Below are positions 7,768-16,362 of a stretch of 33,034 nucleotides of DNA, one piece after another (the first letter of the stretch is position 1; the number at the start of each line of letters is the position of its first letter). This DNA is from JACMQW01 sp964536965 (GTDB lineage Bacteria; Bdellovibrionota; UBA1018). The notes under the pieces were generated by a model. It ran no database searches. It saw only the letters and a list, made by a program, of their open reading frames with translations, and was not told where the DNA came from. Location: NCBI GenBank assembly GCA_964536965.1, contig CAZIAL010000034.1:1-33034 (forward strand). Reading direction: 5' to 3'. The position numbers were made by a program, and so were the translations under genes.

Positions 7768-8669
7768 GTTTTCGAAAGACCGGTCTCGCAAGCCAAGTTC
7801 TCCCCGCCCACTTCGATCGCACGCAATATCTCGAACGCACCCGCCGCAATCGCTACTGGCTCGGTTCCGAGGAAGCGCAGATGCGACTGCAGAATCTTAG
7901 GGTGGGCATCGCGGGCCTGGGCGGAATGGGCAGCAACATCGCGGAAATCCTCGTGCGACTCGGGGTCGGCCATATCAAGATCGCGGATCCCGATACGATC
8001 GAGGCCTCGAATCTGAATCGGCAAGTCATCGCGAACCAGTCCACGCTCGGCACGAAGAAAGCGCTCGCCTCCGCGCGCGAGCTCCAGGGAATCACGCGGG
8101 ATTGCGAAATCGTCGTTTACGACGACGGAATCACGGAACAAAACGCGGCGGAGTTCGTCGAGGAGCTCGACATCCTCGTCGACGAGATCGACGTCTCCCC
8201 CCTCCGTCCACACGTCTGGCTCCACCAGGCCGCGCGCAAACACCACCTACCCATTTACTCGGGTTACATCATCGGCATGGGTACCCATATCTATAAATTT
8301 CAGGGTGAGGAATTCACCTTCGAGGATTTCATGCAAAATCGAGAGGACATGTACGACCGTCCGACGCTCGAATTCCTCCTCGACCGGTTCTATCGACCCG
8401 CGCCTAGCTATGTGAACACCCCGCAATCGACCGCCGAGCTCCTCGAGTCGGCCCGCGCGAGTTCCTTCCCGATTTTCGGGGCAAGCACCTACGGATCCCA
8501 GAGCTGCCTGGTGATTCGGATGATCGCCGACTATTTCGGGCTACCCCAGAAACTCGGTGTCCCGGAAACTCCGGTGATGCCGAAATTCATCAAACTCGAT
8601 ACGCTGGACTATACCCTCACGGTCTGCGACATCCGAGCGGGCGAAGCCGACGTGGACGAAGCAGCGTAA
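7764..8669 (+). CDS. E1/ThiF-family adenylyltransferase-like protein
   Basis: 301 residues. Residues 46-90 carry the ATP-binding Rossmann motif GLGGMGSNIAEILVRLG, the acidic DPDTIEASNLNRQ and the following E1-type elements; LVDEID (138-143) fits the conserved Asp region. ThiF/MoeB/E1 proteins adenylate a carboxyl group of a sulfur carrier, a ubiquitin-like protein or a modified nucleoside. Cysteines occur only near 114, 248 and 313 nt-equivalents of the C-terminal end, with no CxxC zinc pair and no clear catalytic Cys, so a thioester-forming E1 is unlikely. A TcdA- or MoeB-like adenylation role is possible. It is ATGA-coupled to the hydrolase. No small carrier-protein gene is next to it. The 3' end faces topoisomerase VI A across 24 bp. 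Confidence 0.8.
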   Translation: MSFRKTGLASQVLPAHFDRTQYLERTRRNRYWLGSEEAQMRLQNLRVGIAGLGGMGSNIAEILVRLGVGHIKIADPDTIEASNLNRQVIANQSTLGTKKALASARELQGITRDCEIVVYDDGITEQNAAEFVEELDILVDEIDVSPLRPHVWLHQAARKHHLPIYSGYIIGMGTHIYKFQGEEFTFEDFMQNREDMYDRPTLEFLLDRFYRPAPSYVNTPQSTAELLESARASSFPIFGASTYGSQSCLVIRMIADYFGLPQKLGVPETPVMPKFIKLDTLDYTLTVCDIRAGEADVDEAA

Positions 8670-8693
8670 TGCGACCGGTACGCCACCGCGGGG

Positions 8694-9872
8694 TTAAACG
8701 TAATTTCCGCGTTTGATCTTCTCGAGGATGATCTTTTCGGGCATGAGCGGATCGCGCGGATTCACGGAGAAAAACGCCTGCTGTTCACAGCGGCGTTTAT
8801 TCTTCAGAAGCCAATGGAGAATCTCGGAAAGACCTTTGTTCCGTTTGTCCTGGAAGAAAGGATCGTTTTTCAGCGCATCCTGAGCTTTCTTAAGGGCACG
8901 GACTTCCTGGGCATCGTTCTCCTTCACGCCGTAATCCGGAAGCTGGTACTTTTTGATGTCGTCGGGAAGCACCCCGAGGAATTTCACATCCGGCGCCGAG
9001 TAATCCTGGTTTCGGATGAGTGAAGCGGCGGAACCCGCTTTCAGCGTACGAAAGATGTTCTGCATCGTGTACGCATCGAGATCTCCGAAGAAATAGAGCG
9101 GGATATTCAGCTCGTCCTGAATCAGCTTGCACCACCCGCGGACGGCGTTCGAAGGAACGCCTTGGGCGCCGATGACGACCGTATTGTGCCGCTTCGTGAA
9201 CCCGTTGGCGACCAGCGTATTGGCCGTACCTTCGGACTCGACGATGAGCGCGAAATCGAGCTTCTTCTTCGACGTCAGTTTCAGGTTCTGCGGACGGTTC
9301 TTCGGCTGGAACGGAGTCGTTCCGAGCTTCGAGAGATCGACGGTCGCCTTTTCGCCGTCGGGCATCGTCTCGTGCACGATCAGGTTCTGGGAATAGGTCT
9401 GGCCGCCGCGGTCGTTGGCGTAGACGTTGAAATCCTCGCGATAACATTCGAGCATTTCGCAGATGAAGTCGATGACGGAATCCGACTCGTCCTGGTCCTG
9501 GAAGTCGAGCGCCCGGAGCGCGGGCTTGTTCTTCACTTCGCCTTTGGCGATGTAGTAAAGTTCGCGCTTCGTATTGACCCCGCCGTTCTCCAGGTTGCGG
9601 AGCATGACCTCGAGCAGGAAAATCGCGCGCGACATCTTCTTCACGGAACTGACGTTCAGCTCGGTGCCGACCTTCTTATCGCCCGGGGTCAGGAATCCGA
9701 CCTTATGGTTATAGATCGCGTTGTCGAGCGAGCACTTGGTCGCGTAGAGGATCGGACGCTTCGCGCGCTCGAGATCGGAAAGCAGTCGCTCGCAGATCTC
9801 CCGGGAAAACTTGGGCAGATCGGCCTGATCGACCCCACCCTTACGATTCGTACCCACGGATGATTTCGCCAT
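8694..9872 (-). CDS. top6A: DNA topoisomerase VI subunit A
   Basis: 392 residues. This is the DNA-cleaving subunit of the type IIB topoisomerase, related to Spo11. The 5Y-CAP part has KRELYYIAKG with Tyr106/Tyr107; the second Tyr is the expected nucleophile that bonds to the DNA 5' end. The Toprim part has the metal ligands Glu212 (LIVESEG) and Asp264/Asp266 (FFGDLDAYT). The A2B2 enzyme passes one duplex through another using ATP, relaxing supercoils and decatenating DNA. GAGGAAGAAG precedes the ATG. It is the second gene after top6B, 30 bp downstream, so the two are surely co-transcribed. The family is typical of archaea and plants and uncommon in bacteria. Both catalytic motifs are intact, so it should be active. 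Confidence 0.93.
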   Translation of the reverse strand: MAKSSVGTNRKGGVDQADLPKFSREICERLLSDLERAKRPILYATKCSLDNAIYNHKVGFLTPGDKKVGTELNVSSVKKMSRAIFLLEVMLRNLENGGVNTKRELYYIAKGEVKNKPALRALDFQDQDESDSVIDFICEMLECYREDFNVYANDRGGQTYSQNLIVHETMPDGEKATVDLSKLGTTPFQPKNRPQNLKLTSKKKLDFALIVESEGTANTLVANGFTKRHNTVVIGAQGVPSNAVRGWCKLIQDELNIPLYFFGDLDAYTMQNIFRTLKAGSAASLIRNQDYSAPDVKFLGVLPDDIKKYQLPDYGVKENDAQEVRALKKAQDALKNDPFFQDKRNKGLSEILHWLLKNKRRCEQQAFFSVNPRDPLMPEKIILEKIKRGNYV

Positions 9873-9902
9873 AACTTCTTCCTCGGCGCGGACGGGCCGC
9901 GC

Positions 9903-11801
9903 TTAAGCTTCCGCCGACTTCTTCGGCAGAATGATTTTTGGTTTTTTGCCGCCGGCCGCCGCTTTCGCCTTCGTAGTTTTGGCGGCGCCCTGGGTGACCG
10001 CCGCCTTGGAAACTTTTCCCGGCGCGGACTTCGGTTTCACGTTCTTCGGCGCATGCTCGAGATCGAGTCCGGCGCCTTCCGCCACGTCCTCGATGTCGAT
10101 CACGTCGACCGCGCTCGAGTCGGCACCGCCCTCGGACGATCCGCCGAGTTTCTTCTGCGCTTCCTCGAGCGCCGCCTCGGCGGCATCCGTATCTCGGCCC
10201 AGAATTTTCAGCAGACCGTCCTGCGCCTTCTTTTTCCGAACGTCGCTCGAATTCGTGATGCGGCAAAGGCCTTCGACCAGAATCGGACCGAACTGCTCGA
10301 TGTACTTCAGTTTCTCTTCGAGGTCGTTCGCCCGGAATTCCTTCCGAATATGCTTCGAAAGTCGTTGTCCCGCCTGGATCAGCGCCCGGCGAATTTCCTC
10401 GACCAGTTCATCCGACGCATCGACGGTTTCTTTCGAAGCGTTCTTAAACTTGATGAACGGCGAGACGACCGAAATCGCGATGATATAAGGGCCGAGCGGC
10501 ACCGCTTCCTTCGGCTGGGCGAGCCCGTAGGCGCGCCAGTTCACCGTCTGGATCGATTGGACCAGCGCGCAGGCTGCCTTGTCGAACTGGAGTGGAACGC
10601 GGTTCGCGAAACGCAGGACCTGGACCGGGTCGTCGGATTCGCCGCGGACCTGGAGTCGGGCGATCGCCACTTCGACCTCGACCGGCTTAAAGTCGCAGAT
10701 CGTCGGCTTCCGCGAGACGACGGAGAAAAAGTCGATCACGCCGAGGCGCTGGATCGACTTCGCCAAGGCGTCTTCGCCGATCATGAGCACGGATTTCGTC
10801 GACGGCGCCATCAGCTGCAGGTTTTGGATCTTCGTATAGAGATCCTTGAACTCGGTATCCGTGAGCGAATCGACGTTCTTGTCGAAAAAGCTGTTTTTCA
10901 ACCCCGCCGCGACGAGTTCCTTGATCGTTCCTTCGTTCACCCGGGAGAAACCCTTTTTCAGCCACGCGCCGACTTTCACCTTACCGAAGAGGTGCGAATG
11001 CGCGATGAACTCACCGAGCTTCATCGTATGGGGATGCGGATCCGTCGCCTCGGGAATCTGTGGAAGGTCGGTCGAAACGCGCTCGATGGAGGTCCGTTCC
11101 AGCGCCTTCCCCCCTTCTTCCCCGGTTCCGGTCTGGAGATTATAGTGGAGGGTCAGGTGCGGGTTCACGAGAACCGTTCCCGTCAGGTAGTTGATCAGTC
11201 CGGCCTCGCCGTTCAGCTGGATCCTGCCGTCGATGACGAACTCGACGCTCGTTCCGGTCGGACGATCCCAGTCGAGGGTTTCGCGATCCTTCAGAACTCC
11301 GCGGTTGTTCTTGATGTCGACTTCGACCGTGCAGGAGACCGCCTTACGCATCGCCTTCGTCTTCGTCGTCACCTTCGCGCCGCTGGCATTCGTCAGCTGG
11401 GCCCAGGTCGTCGCGGCGGAGATCCCGATCCCCTGCTGACCGCGCGAACAGCGCCCGCGACCGAACTTCGAAGACGCGAGATACTCGCCAAACACTTTCG
11501 GCACGTCCTCCGCGTCGATTCCCGGACCGTTATCGACGACCCGCACGCGCACGCGATCGGAGTTCTTCAGAGTTCCCGGCCCGAGTTTCTCCACCCAGAT
11601 TTCGATCTCGGGCAAGATCTCGTGCTCCTCGCAGGCGTCGAGCGCATTATCGACCGCTTCCTTCAGAGTCGTCAGGACCGCTTTGGTCTGGGATGAAAAC
11701 CCGACCTGCTGGAGGTTCTTCGAAAAGTACTCAGCAGTCGAGCTCGTCGTAATGGAGGCGGATTTGCGGGAAGTCTTGGTGCCGGCGGATTCTTTGGCCA
11801 T
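9903..11801 (-). CDS. top6B: DNA topoisomerase VI subunit B (GHKL ATPase)
   Basis: 632 residues. The ATPase subunit dimerises on ATP binding and drives strand passage by subunit A. GHKL motifs are visible: N-box EAVDNALDA (48-56), G1 box DNGPGI (90-95) and SRGQQGIGISA (119-129) forming the ATP lid. The H2TH-type region and transducer follow, with the lysine-bearing SVVSRKPT region and the LRFANRVPL strand. The last about 70 residues are a low-complexity Ala/Lys/Gly/Pro tail (KAAAGGKKPK) that could contact DNA or partners; this is an observation, not a known domain. No ribosome site precedes the ATG; TTGACG and TTAGAT hexamers sit so close upstream that the mRNA may be leaderless. It lies downstream of the permease gene, same strand, by 37 bp. 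Confidence 0.93.
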   Translation of the reverse strand: MAKESAGTKTSRKSASITTSSTAEYFSKNLQQVGFSSQTKAVLTTLKEAVDNALDACEEHEILPEIEIWVEKLGPGTLKNSDRVRVRVVDNGPGIDAEDVPKVFGEYLASSKFGRGRCSRGQQGIGISAATTWAQLTNASGAKVTTKTKAMRKAVSCTVEVDIKNNRGVLKDRETLDWDRPTGTSVEFVIDGRIQLNGEAGLINYLTGTVLVNPHLTLHYNLQTGTGEEGGKALERTSIERVSTDLPQIPEATDPHPHTMKLGEFIAHSHLFGKVKVGAWLKKGFSRVNEGTIKELVAAGLKNSFFDKNVDSLTDTEFKDLYTKIQNLQLMAPSTKSVLMIGEDALAKSIQRLGVIDFFSVVSRKPTICDFKPVEVEVAIARLQVRGESDDPVQVLRFANRVPLQFDKAACALVQSIQTVNWRAYGLAQPKEAVPLGPYIIAISVVSPFIKFKNASKETVDASDELVEEIRRALIQAGQRLSKHIRKEFRANDLEEKLKYIEQFGPILVEGLCRITNSSDVRKKKAQDGLLKILGRDTDAAEAALEEAQKKLGGSSEGGADSSAVDVIDIEDVAEGAGLDLEHAPKNVKPKSAPGKVSKAAVTQGAAKTTKAKAAAGGKKPKIILPKKSAEA

Positions 11802-11808
11802 TAGAACG

Positions 11809-11837
11809 ATCTAAACAACCCTAACTGCATCCGTCAA
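11809..11837 (-). promoter_or_regulatory. Promoter-like hexamers of top6B, leaderless geometry
   Basis: Reading the minus strand: TTGACG (11837-11832), 17 nt, TTAGAT (11814-11809), then 7 nt to the ATG at 11801. Transcription would begin at the start codon. There is no Shine-Dalgarno sequence, which supports a leaderless reading. The sites fall between the permease stop and top6B. Confidence 0.45.
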
Positions 11838-11838
11838 C

Positions 11839-12891
11839 CTAAGAAGGACGGGCGGTGACGTAGGCGTCGAGGAAAACGAAGAACATTCCGGCGAGGATCG
11901 GACCGATGAAGACGCCCGCGAAACCGAAAACCTGCAACCCGCCGAAGAGCGCGATCAGCGCGATCAACGGATGGAGATTCGCGCCTCCCTTCAGGACGAT
12001 CGGTCGAACGAAGTTATCGGCGATCGACGCCACCATCGCGGCGATCAGAAGGGCGAATCCTCCGAAACGATCTCCCGTAAAGATCAGGTAGATGGAAAAC
12101 CCGAAAGTCAGCGGCGAGGCACCGACGACGGGGAGGAAACTCGCGATGAATACGGAAAAGGCCAGAACCAGCAGATCGCCGACTCCGCCGATGATCCCGC
12201 CGACGAAATAGATGAAAGACTGGGCCAGTCCCGAAACGAGACTCGCCAGTAGGACCGCCCGGCAGAGGCCCTTGAATCGCGAAAAGATTTCCTCGGTCTG
12301 CTCCTCCGGGAAAAAAGAGTTCGTCCTCAGGAAACGGACGATGCGGCTGCCGTCGGCGAGGAAGAAGTAGATGCCGAGCACCAGGAGAAAAAGTCCGATC
12401 GCGACCATCGGCAGCGACGATAGGACGGAGGTCACGAAGTCCGCGAATTTCAGCCCGATCGTCTTGGCCATATTGCCCGCGGATTCGAGGACCTCGGTCG
12501 AATCCATGTGAAGAATCTCCGCCGTCTGGTCGATCAGAGCCGAAACGAACGGAATCTGGGCCACGGAATCCAGAAAACTATCGTCCATCCCCGGCGCATC
12601 GATGAATGGAGATTCCCTCCACCCTCGGAACCGCTCGGCCAGAAAACGCACTCCGCGGATGGAAAGCAAAGTCGTCGGGAGAATCAGGAGGAAGGTCACC
12701 CCGATCGTCACGATGGCCGCGGCAAGATCGTTCCGCCAGGACTTGCGTACGACGAGGTAGTCGAAAATCGGGTGGAGCAGCAGAGCGATCGCCGCCGCGA
12801 TCACAAGCGGCACGAAAAAACCCCAGGCGACGTAGAGGGCGGCAAATCCGAAGAAAAGCGTGATGAGCGCCCGGGCTTGATGCGAATTCAT
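11839..12891 (-). CDS. AI-2E family (PerM/YdiK-type) membrane permease
   Basis: 350 residues, with paired hydrophobic segments at the N-terminus (ALITLFFGFAALYVAWGFF and a following helix pair), a polar loop of about 100 residues, and a cluster of membrane helices in the C-terminal half. The family signatures FIASFLPVVGASPL and DNFVRPIVLKGGANLHPL are present. Proteins of this group are proposed exporters of small molecules, and some are Na+/H+ antiporters; the cargo cannot be read from sequence. The start is the ATG at 12891, because it forms an ATGA overlap with the stop of the hydroxylase gene (12888-12891), whereas the longer frame to 12987 adds a stretch that lies inside that gene. Translational coupling explains the missing ribosome site. 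Confidence 0.88.
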   Translation of the reverse strand: MNSHQARALITLFFGFAALYVAWGFFVPLVIAAAIALLLHPIFDYLVVRKSWRNDLAAAIVTIGVTFLLILPTTLLSIRGVRFLAERFRGWRESPFIDAPGMDDSFLDSVAQIPFVSALIDQTAEILHMDSTEVLESAGNMAKTIGLKFADFVTSVLSSLPMVAIGLFLLVLGIYFFLADGSRIVRFLRTNSFFPEEQTEEIFSRFKGLCRAVLLASLVSGLAQSFIYFVGGIIGGVGDLLVLAFSVFIASFLPVVGASPLTFGFSIYLIFTGDRFGGFALLIAAMVASIADNFVRPIVLKGGANLHPLIALIALFGGLQVFGFAGVFIGPILAGMFFVFLDAYVTARPS

Positions 12892-13628
12892 CGGAGGGAG
12901 GTTCGTTGCGTCCCGGAAGAATTCCGCGTGTGCTTCGATTCGACGGTGCCGAAAACATAGTCCCAGAACGGATTGGAAACTCCCCACTTGGCTTCGTAAT
13001 CCGCGAAGTGATGCTCCATATGGTACCGCTTCAGGAATTTTCCCAGCGCGTACTTCGGCACGAAATGGTGCACATAAAAGTGGATATAGTCGTAGGCGAG
13101 ATAGCCGACGAGGAAGAAGGCGATGAACGTCTCCACATAAACCGGGCCGAGGAAAATCCGGAAAAGCGGAAACAAAATCAGGGCGTAAGCCATCGCCGGC
13201 ACGACCGGCATCACCAGCCGGGTCGGATCCTGCGGATCTTCGTGATGCAGGCCATGGAGCATGTAAACCAGGCGGTTTCCGAGTTTGCTCTTCGCCGGAT
13301 AGTGGAAGACGAATCGATGGAGCACATATTCAATCAGGGACCAGAAGGCGAGACCCAGAAATCCGTAGAGCGCGACCTCGCCGAACGAGAGGCCATGGAC
13401 CGCGAAGGCACGGTAAAGAAGGATCGCAAAGACCGGAACCCAAACGATCAGCGGAACGACCGGATTCACATGGGTGAACTGTTCGAGAAAATCACTTTTG
13501 AAGAGGCGCACGCTATCGCGCGGATAGACCCTTTTCACTCCATGGGACTGGAGGGGGGCCGGAATCCCGGACCGCTTAAAGGGAGTCCCCGCGGGATTCG
13601 ACTGCGTACCTGACTGCGAATGCTGCAT
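12888..13628 (-). CDS. Fatty acid hydroxylase / sterol desaturase superfamily protein
   Basis: 246 residues; a membrane di-iron enzyme. The histidine clusters are clear: HRFVFH (104-109), HGLHH (125-129), HFYVHH (183-188) and HMEHH (203-207), with hydrophobic spans between them. The order and the HRFxFH-first arrangement resemble fatty acid 2-hydroxylases (Scs7/FA2H-like), which put a hydroxyl on acyl chains of complex lipids. The substrate here is unknown. The first 40 residues are polar and could be longer than the real protein. It is the first gene of a minus-strand series (hydroxylase, permease, top6B, top6A) and is divergent from rmuC across 78 bp. Confidence 0.9.
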   Translation of the reverse strand: MQHSQSGTQSNPAGTPFKRSGIPAPLQSHGVKRVYPRDSVRLFKSDFLEQFTHVNPVVPLIVWVPVFAILLYRAFAVHGLSFGEVALYGFLGLAFWSLIEYVLHRFVFHYPAKSKLGNRLVYMLHGLHHEDPQDPTRLVMPVVPAMAYALILFPLFRIFLGPVYVETFIAFFLVGYLAYDYIHFYVHHFVPKYALGKFLKRYHMEHHFADYEAKWGVSNPFWDYVFGTVESKHTRNSSGTQRTSLR

Positions 13629-13706
13629 TGCTCTATCGACCTTTGCCCTCTACTTACCCCGGCTCGGGTTGTCAGGCAATCCTAGAGCTGATAACCCCAC
13701 AGGCAC

Positions 13707-15005
13707 ATGGCCACTTCCACATCCTGGGGCAACCCGACTATAACGCTCCTGGTCGTCCTCCTCTTCTTGATTCTCGCCGGCATCATCTGGATGCTCGTCC
13801 TCCTCAAGCGGCAAATGAGCGCCTCGGCCGCGCGGAACCTCGCCCAAGATCTGCCTCCCCTGCTCTCGGTCGCCCTCAGCACCCCGCTGATGGATCTGCA
13901 GGACCGCCTTTCCCGATCGATCTCGGATCTTCGGGAGTCGAACGCCGAAAAAATGCAGAAGACCCAGCTCGAGGGAAGCGAACGACTGGAACGCGCCCTT
14001 ACCCAGAACCGAACCGAGCTCGCGCAAGGACTCGCGAATACGACCGAGACGCTGAACGCCCGTTTTCAGACGCTCGAAGCCCAAGTCAGCGAAAGGCTGA
14101 CGAAGATCGGCGAAAACGTCGAAACGAAGCTGAACCAGAATCTGAAGGAAGGTTTCGCCCAGTTCGAAAAAGTGCAGCAGCACCTGAGCGCCGCCGAGCT
14201 GAAACTCCAGGAGCTGAATCAGGTCGGAAAATCCATCCAGGATCTGAACTCCCTTCTGAAGCTGCCGCATCTGCGCGGCTCGTTCGGCGAGGCGACGCTC
14301 GAGCGACTGCTCGCGGACTTCCTGCCCATGGGTTCCTATGAACTCCAGTACGCGGTCGTTCCGGGTTCCGCCGAGCGCGTCGATGCGATCGTTCGCCTCG
14401 CGCGCCAGGTTCTCCCGATCGACTCGAAGTTTCCGCGCGAGACCGTGCTCCCCCTTTTCGAATCCCAGGAGCCCGGCGCGCTCGAACTCGCCCGCCGAGC
14501 GCTTTACGAATTCGTCAAAGCCGAATCGCGCGACATCGCGAAAAAGTATATCCGACCCGATCATGGGACGACGGACATGGCGCTTCTTTTCCTTCCGTCC
14601 GAGACGCTCTATTTCGAAGTCGTCCGTAACGGCGTCCTTTTCGAAGAGATGAATCGGCTAAAAGTCTATCCAGTTTCTCCGAACACCCTCGCGATGGGAT
14701 TGCATTCCGTTTCGGTCGCGCAGGAATACTACGACATGGCTCGCGGAGTGGAGAAGACGATCGAGGACGTAAAAAAAGCGCGCCGCCACTTCGACAACTT
14801 CGAAAAGAAGTTCGAAGAAATCGGCAAAGGCCTGCGTAAAGCTCAGGACGCTTACGAAACGGCGAATACCCACCTCGGAAGGTACGAAACGAGCGTTTAC
14901 CGGCTCGTGGGCGATACTCCGGAAGAAGGCGCCGCCGCCATGGAGGGCGCCGAAAGTCCGGCCGCGCTTCCCGAAAAGCCCGGCACGACCGGCTCCCTCT
15001 TCTAG
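13707..15005 (+). CDS. rmuC: DNA recombination protein RmuC
   Basis: 432 residues. One N-terminal membrane helix (about 11-33), a long coiled coil (about 55-190), then the RmuC domain with GSFGEATLERLLADFLP, VDAIVRLARQVLPIDSKF and YIRPDHGTTDMALLFLP. RmuC limits inversions at short inverted repeats and has a nuclease-like core; it also appears in anti-phage contexts. The length is normal. The start follows GGCAC with only a weak ribosome site; TTGTCA at 13669-13674 could be a -35 element. After the stop there is a 194-bp gap before the vWA lipoprotein gene. Confidence 0.93.
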   Translation: MATSTSWGNPTITLLVVLLFLILAGIIWMLVLLKRQMSASAARNLAQDLPPLLSVALSTPLMDLQDRLSRSISDLRESNAEKMQKTQLEGSERLERALTQNRTELAQGLANTTETLNARFQTLEAQVSERLTKIGENVETKLNQNLKEGFAQFEKVQQHLSAAELKLQELNQVGKSIQDLNSLLKLPHLRGSFGEATLERLLADFLPMGSYELQYAVVPGSAERVDAIVRLARQVLPIDSKFPRETVLPLFESQEPGALELARRALYEFVKAESRDIAKKYIRPDHGTTDMALLFLPSETLYFEVVRNGVLFEEMNRLKVYPVSPNTLAMGLHSVSVAQEYYDMARGVEKTIEDVKKARRHFDNFEKKFEEIGKGLRKAQDAYETANTHLGRYETSVYRLVGDTPEEGAAAMEGAESPAALPEKPGTTGSLF

Positions 15006-15052
15006 CCAAGATTTGGCGCTGTTCTGCCGCGAAAAGTCAGTTCGTAAAAGAG

Positions 15053-15068
15053 TTCGACAGCCGTCGAA
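15053..15068. repeat. Short perfect inverted repeat after rmuC
   Basis: TTCGAC, loop AGCC, GTCGAA, followed on the + strand by an A-run. The T-run lies on the wrong side for a minus-strand terminator, so its role is unclear. The rest of the 15006-15199 gap holds a GGGGAAGG ribosome site for the next gene and nothing else I recognise. Confidence 0.3.
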
Positions 15069-15199
15069 AAAAAAACCCAAACGTTACGCCATGGACGGGA
15101 AAGAACGAATCTTGCTTCACTTCCCAGTGGGGAATCGCTTCGCGTCCGCGCCGGTTAGAAAACAATCCTGCGCCACCGAAGACACACTGGGGGAAGGTC

Positions 15200-16306
15200 A
15201 TGAAGAAGAACTCGCTGATATTTATGTGCACGCTCGCGGCGATGGCCGCTCTGAGCTCGTGTAACGATACCGCCTTCTCGGTCGCCGATACCTCGCTCAC
15301 CCAGAACAATCCCGATGTTCCGCCGGGCCTGAATGCGGGCTCCAACGCCTTCAACGTGCCGAACGTCGGCAACGCTTCGAAGATCGACGTCCTCTTCGTC
15401 GTCGATAACTCGGGCTCGATGGCGGGCGAACAGGCTACGCTGGCGGCGGGCTTTTCGGATTTCATTCGGGCGTTCGAGGCGAAGTCGGTCGACTTCCATC
15501 TCGGCGTGATCACGACGGACGTTCGGAATACCGACGCCAACAGCTGGCAGAGCAAGCTGCCCGGATATCTCTCGCCGAACCGTGGCGATCTTCTCACTCG
15601 CACGGCTGGCCAGAGATTTCTCACGCCCGCGGTCGGAAACCTGGCCGCGACGTTTTCGAGCCTCGTGAACGTCGGGACGCGCGGTGATGGCTCGGAACAG
15701 GGATTAAAATCGATCGTGCACGCGCTCGAACCGGCGAAACTCGCTCCCGGCGGAACGAACGCGGATTTCATTCGCGACGACGCCCTCCTCTCGATCGTCG
15801 TGGTATCCGACGAAAACGAGTGCACCGCCGGTTTTTCCGCCGACCAGCGGATCGACGAAGTCCTGGCCCGGATCGGCCAAATCAAGGGACCGAACTCTCC
15901 CGGCTACAGCTTCCACTTCATCAACAGTCTGAACGCGTCGAAACCGAACCCGGTCCCGGCTTCCACGCAGGTGATCAACTCCTGTCCGGGCGAGTGGTTC
16001 TATCCCACTGTTTATCTCCGCGCGGCGGATCGCACAGGGTCCCCGACTTTCGACATCGCACGAAACTTCGCGAGCGATCTCGGCGGCATCGGCGACTCGA
16101 TCGTCACCCAGGGACAGAGCAAATTTAAGCTATCGGCGAAGCCGCTGGAGGGAACCGTCACGGTCCGTCTGGGCGGGGTCGTGATCCCCCAGAGCGCGGC
16201 GAACGGTTACGTCGTCGACTACGCGGCGAATACGATCGAACTTCGCGGAGCGATCCTCGCGAGCAGCCCGGGCAAGCAACTCGTCGTCGAGTACCTCTAC
16301 CAGTAA
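15200..16306 (+). CDS. Lipoprotein with von Willebrand factor A domain
   Basis: 368 residues. A signal peptide ends in the lipobox LSSC with Cys21. A vWA domain starts at about residue 62 (KIDVLFVVDNSGSMAG), with the metal-ion site DxSxS at Asp69, Ser71 and Ser73; VVVSDENE is a later strand of the fold. After the domain there is about 100 residues of β-rich sequence (VRLGGVVIPQSAANGYVVDY) that reads like a small adhesion or Ig-like module. Such proteins bind partners through a metal ion at the cell surface. GGGGAAGG precedes the ATG. The gene is convergent with the subtilisin-like gene, with 56 bp between the stops. Confidence 0.88.
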   Translation: MKKNSLIFMCTLAAMAALSSCNDTAFSVADTSLTQNNPDVPPGLNAGSNAFNVPNVGNASKIDVLFVVDNSGSMAGEQATLAAGFSDFIRAFEAKSVDFHLGVITTDVRNTDANSWQSKLPGYLSPNRGDLLTRTAGQRFLTPAVGNLAATFSSLVNVGTRGDGSEQGLKSIVHALEPAKLAPGGTNADFIRDDALLSIVVVSDENECTAGFSADQRIDEVLARIGQIKGPNSPGYSFHFINSLNASKPNPVPASTQVINSCPGEWFYPTVYLRAADRTGSPTFDIARNFASDLGGIGDSIVTQGQSKFKLSAKPLEGTVTVRLGGVVIPQSAANGYVVDYAANTIELRGAILASSPGKQLVVEYLYQ

Positions 16307-16362
16307 GGCGAGCGCCGACGGTAAGCGGATCCCGCGAAGAAGCGTTCCGTAACGCCCGGAAC

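Noticed and set aside
10053..11696. Long + strand open frame of 547 codons opposite top6B
   Set aside because: It lies wholly antisense to a gene with clear GHKL motifs; its Arg/Asp-rich, domain-free sequence is typical of shadow frames in high-GC DNA.
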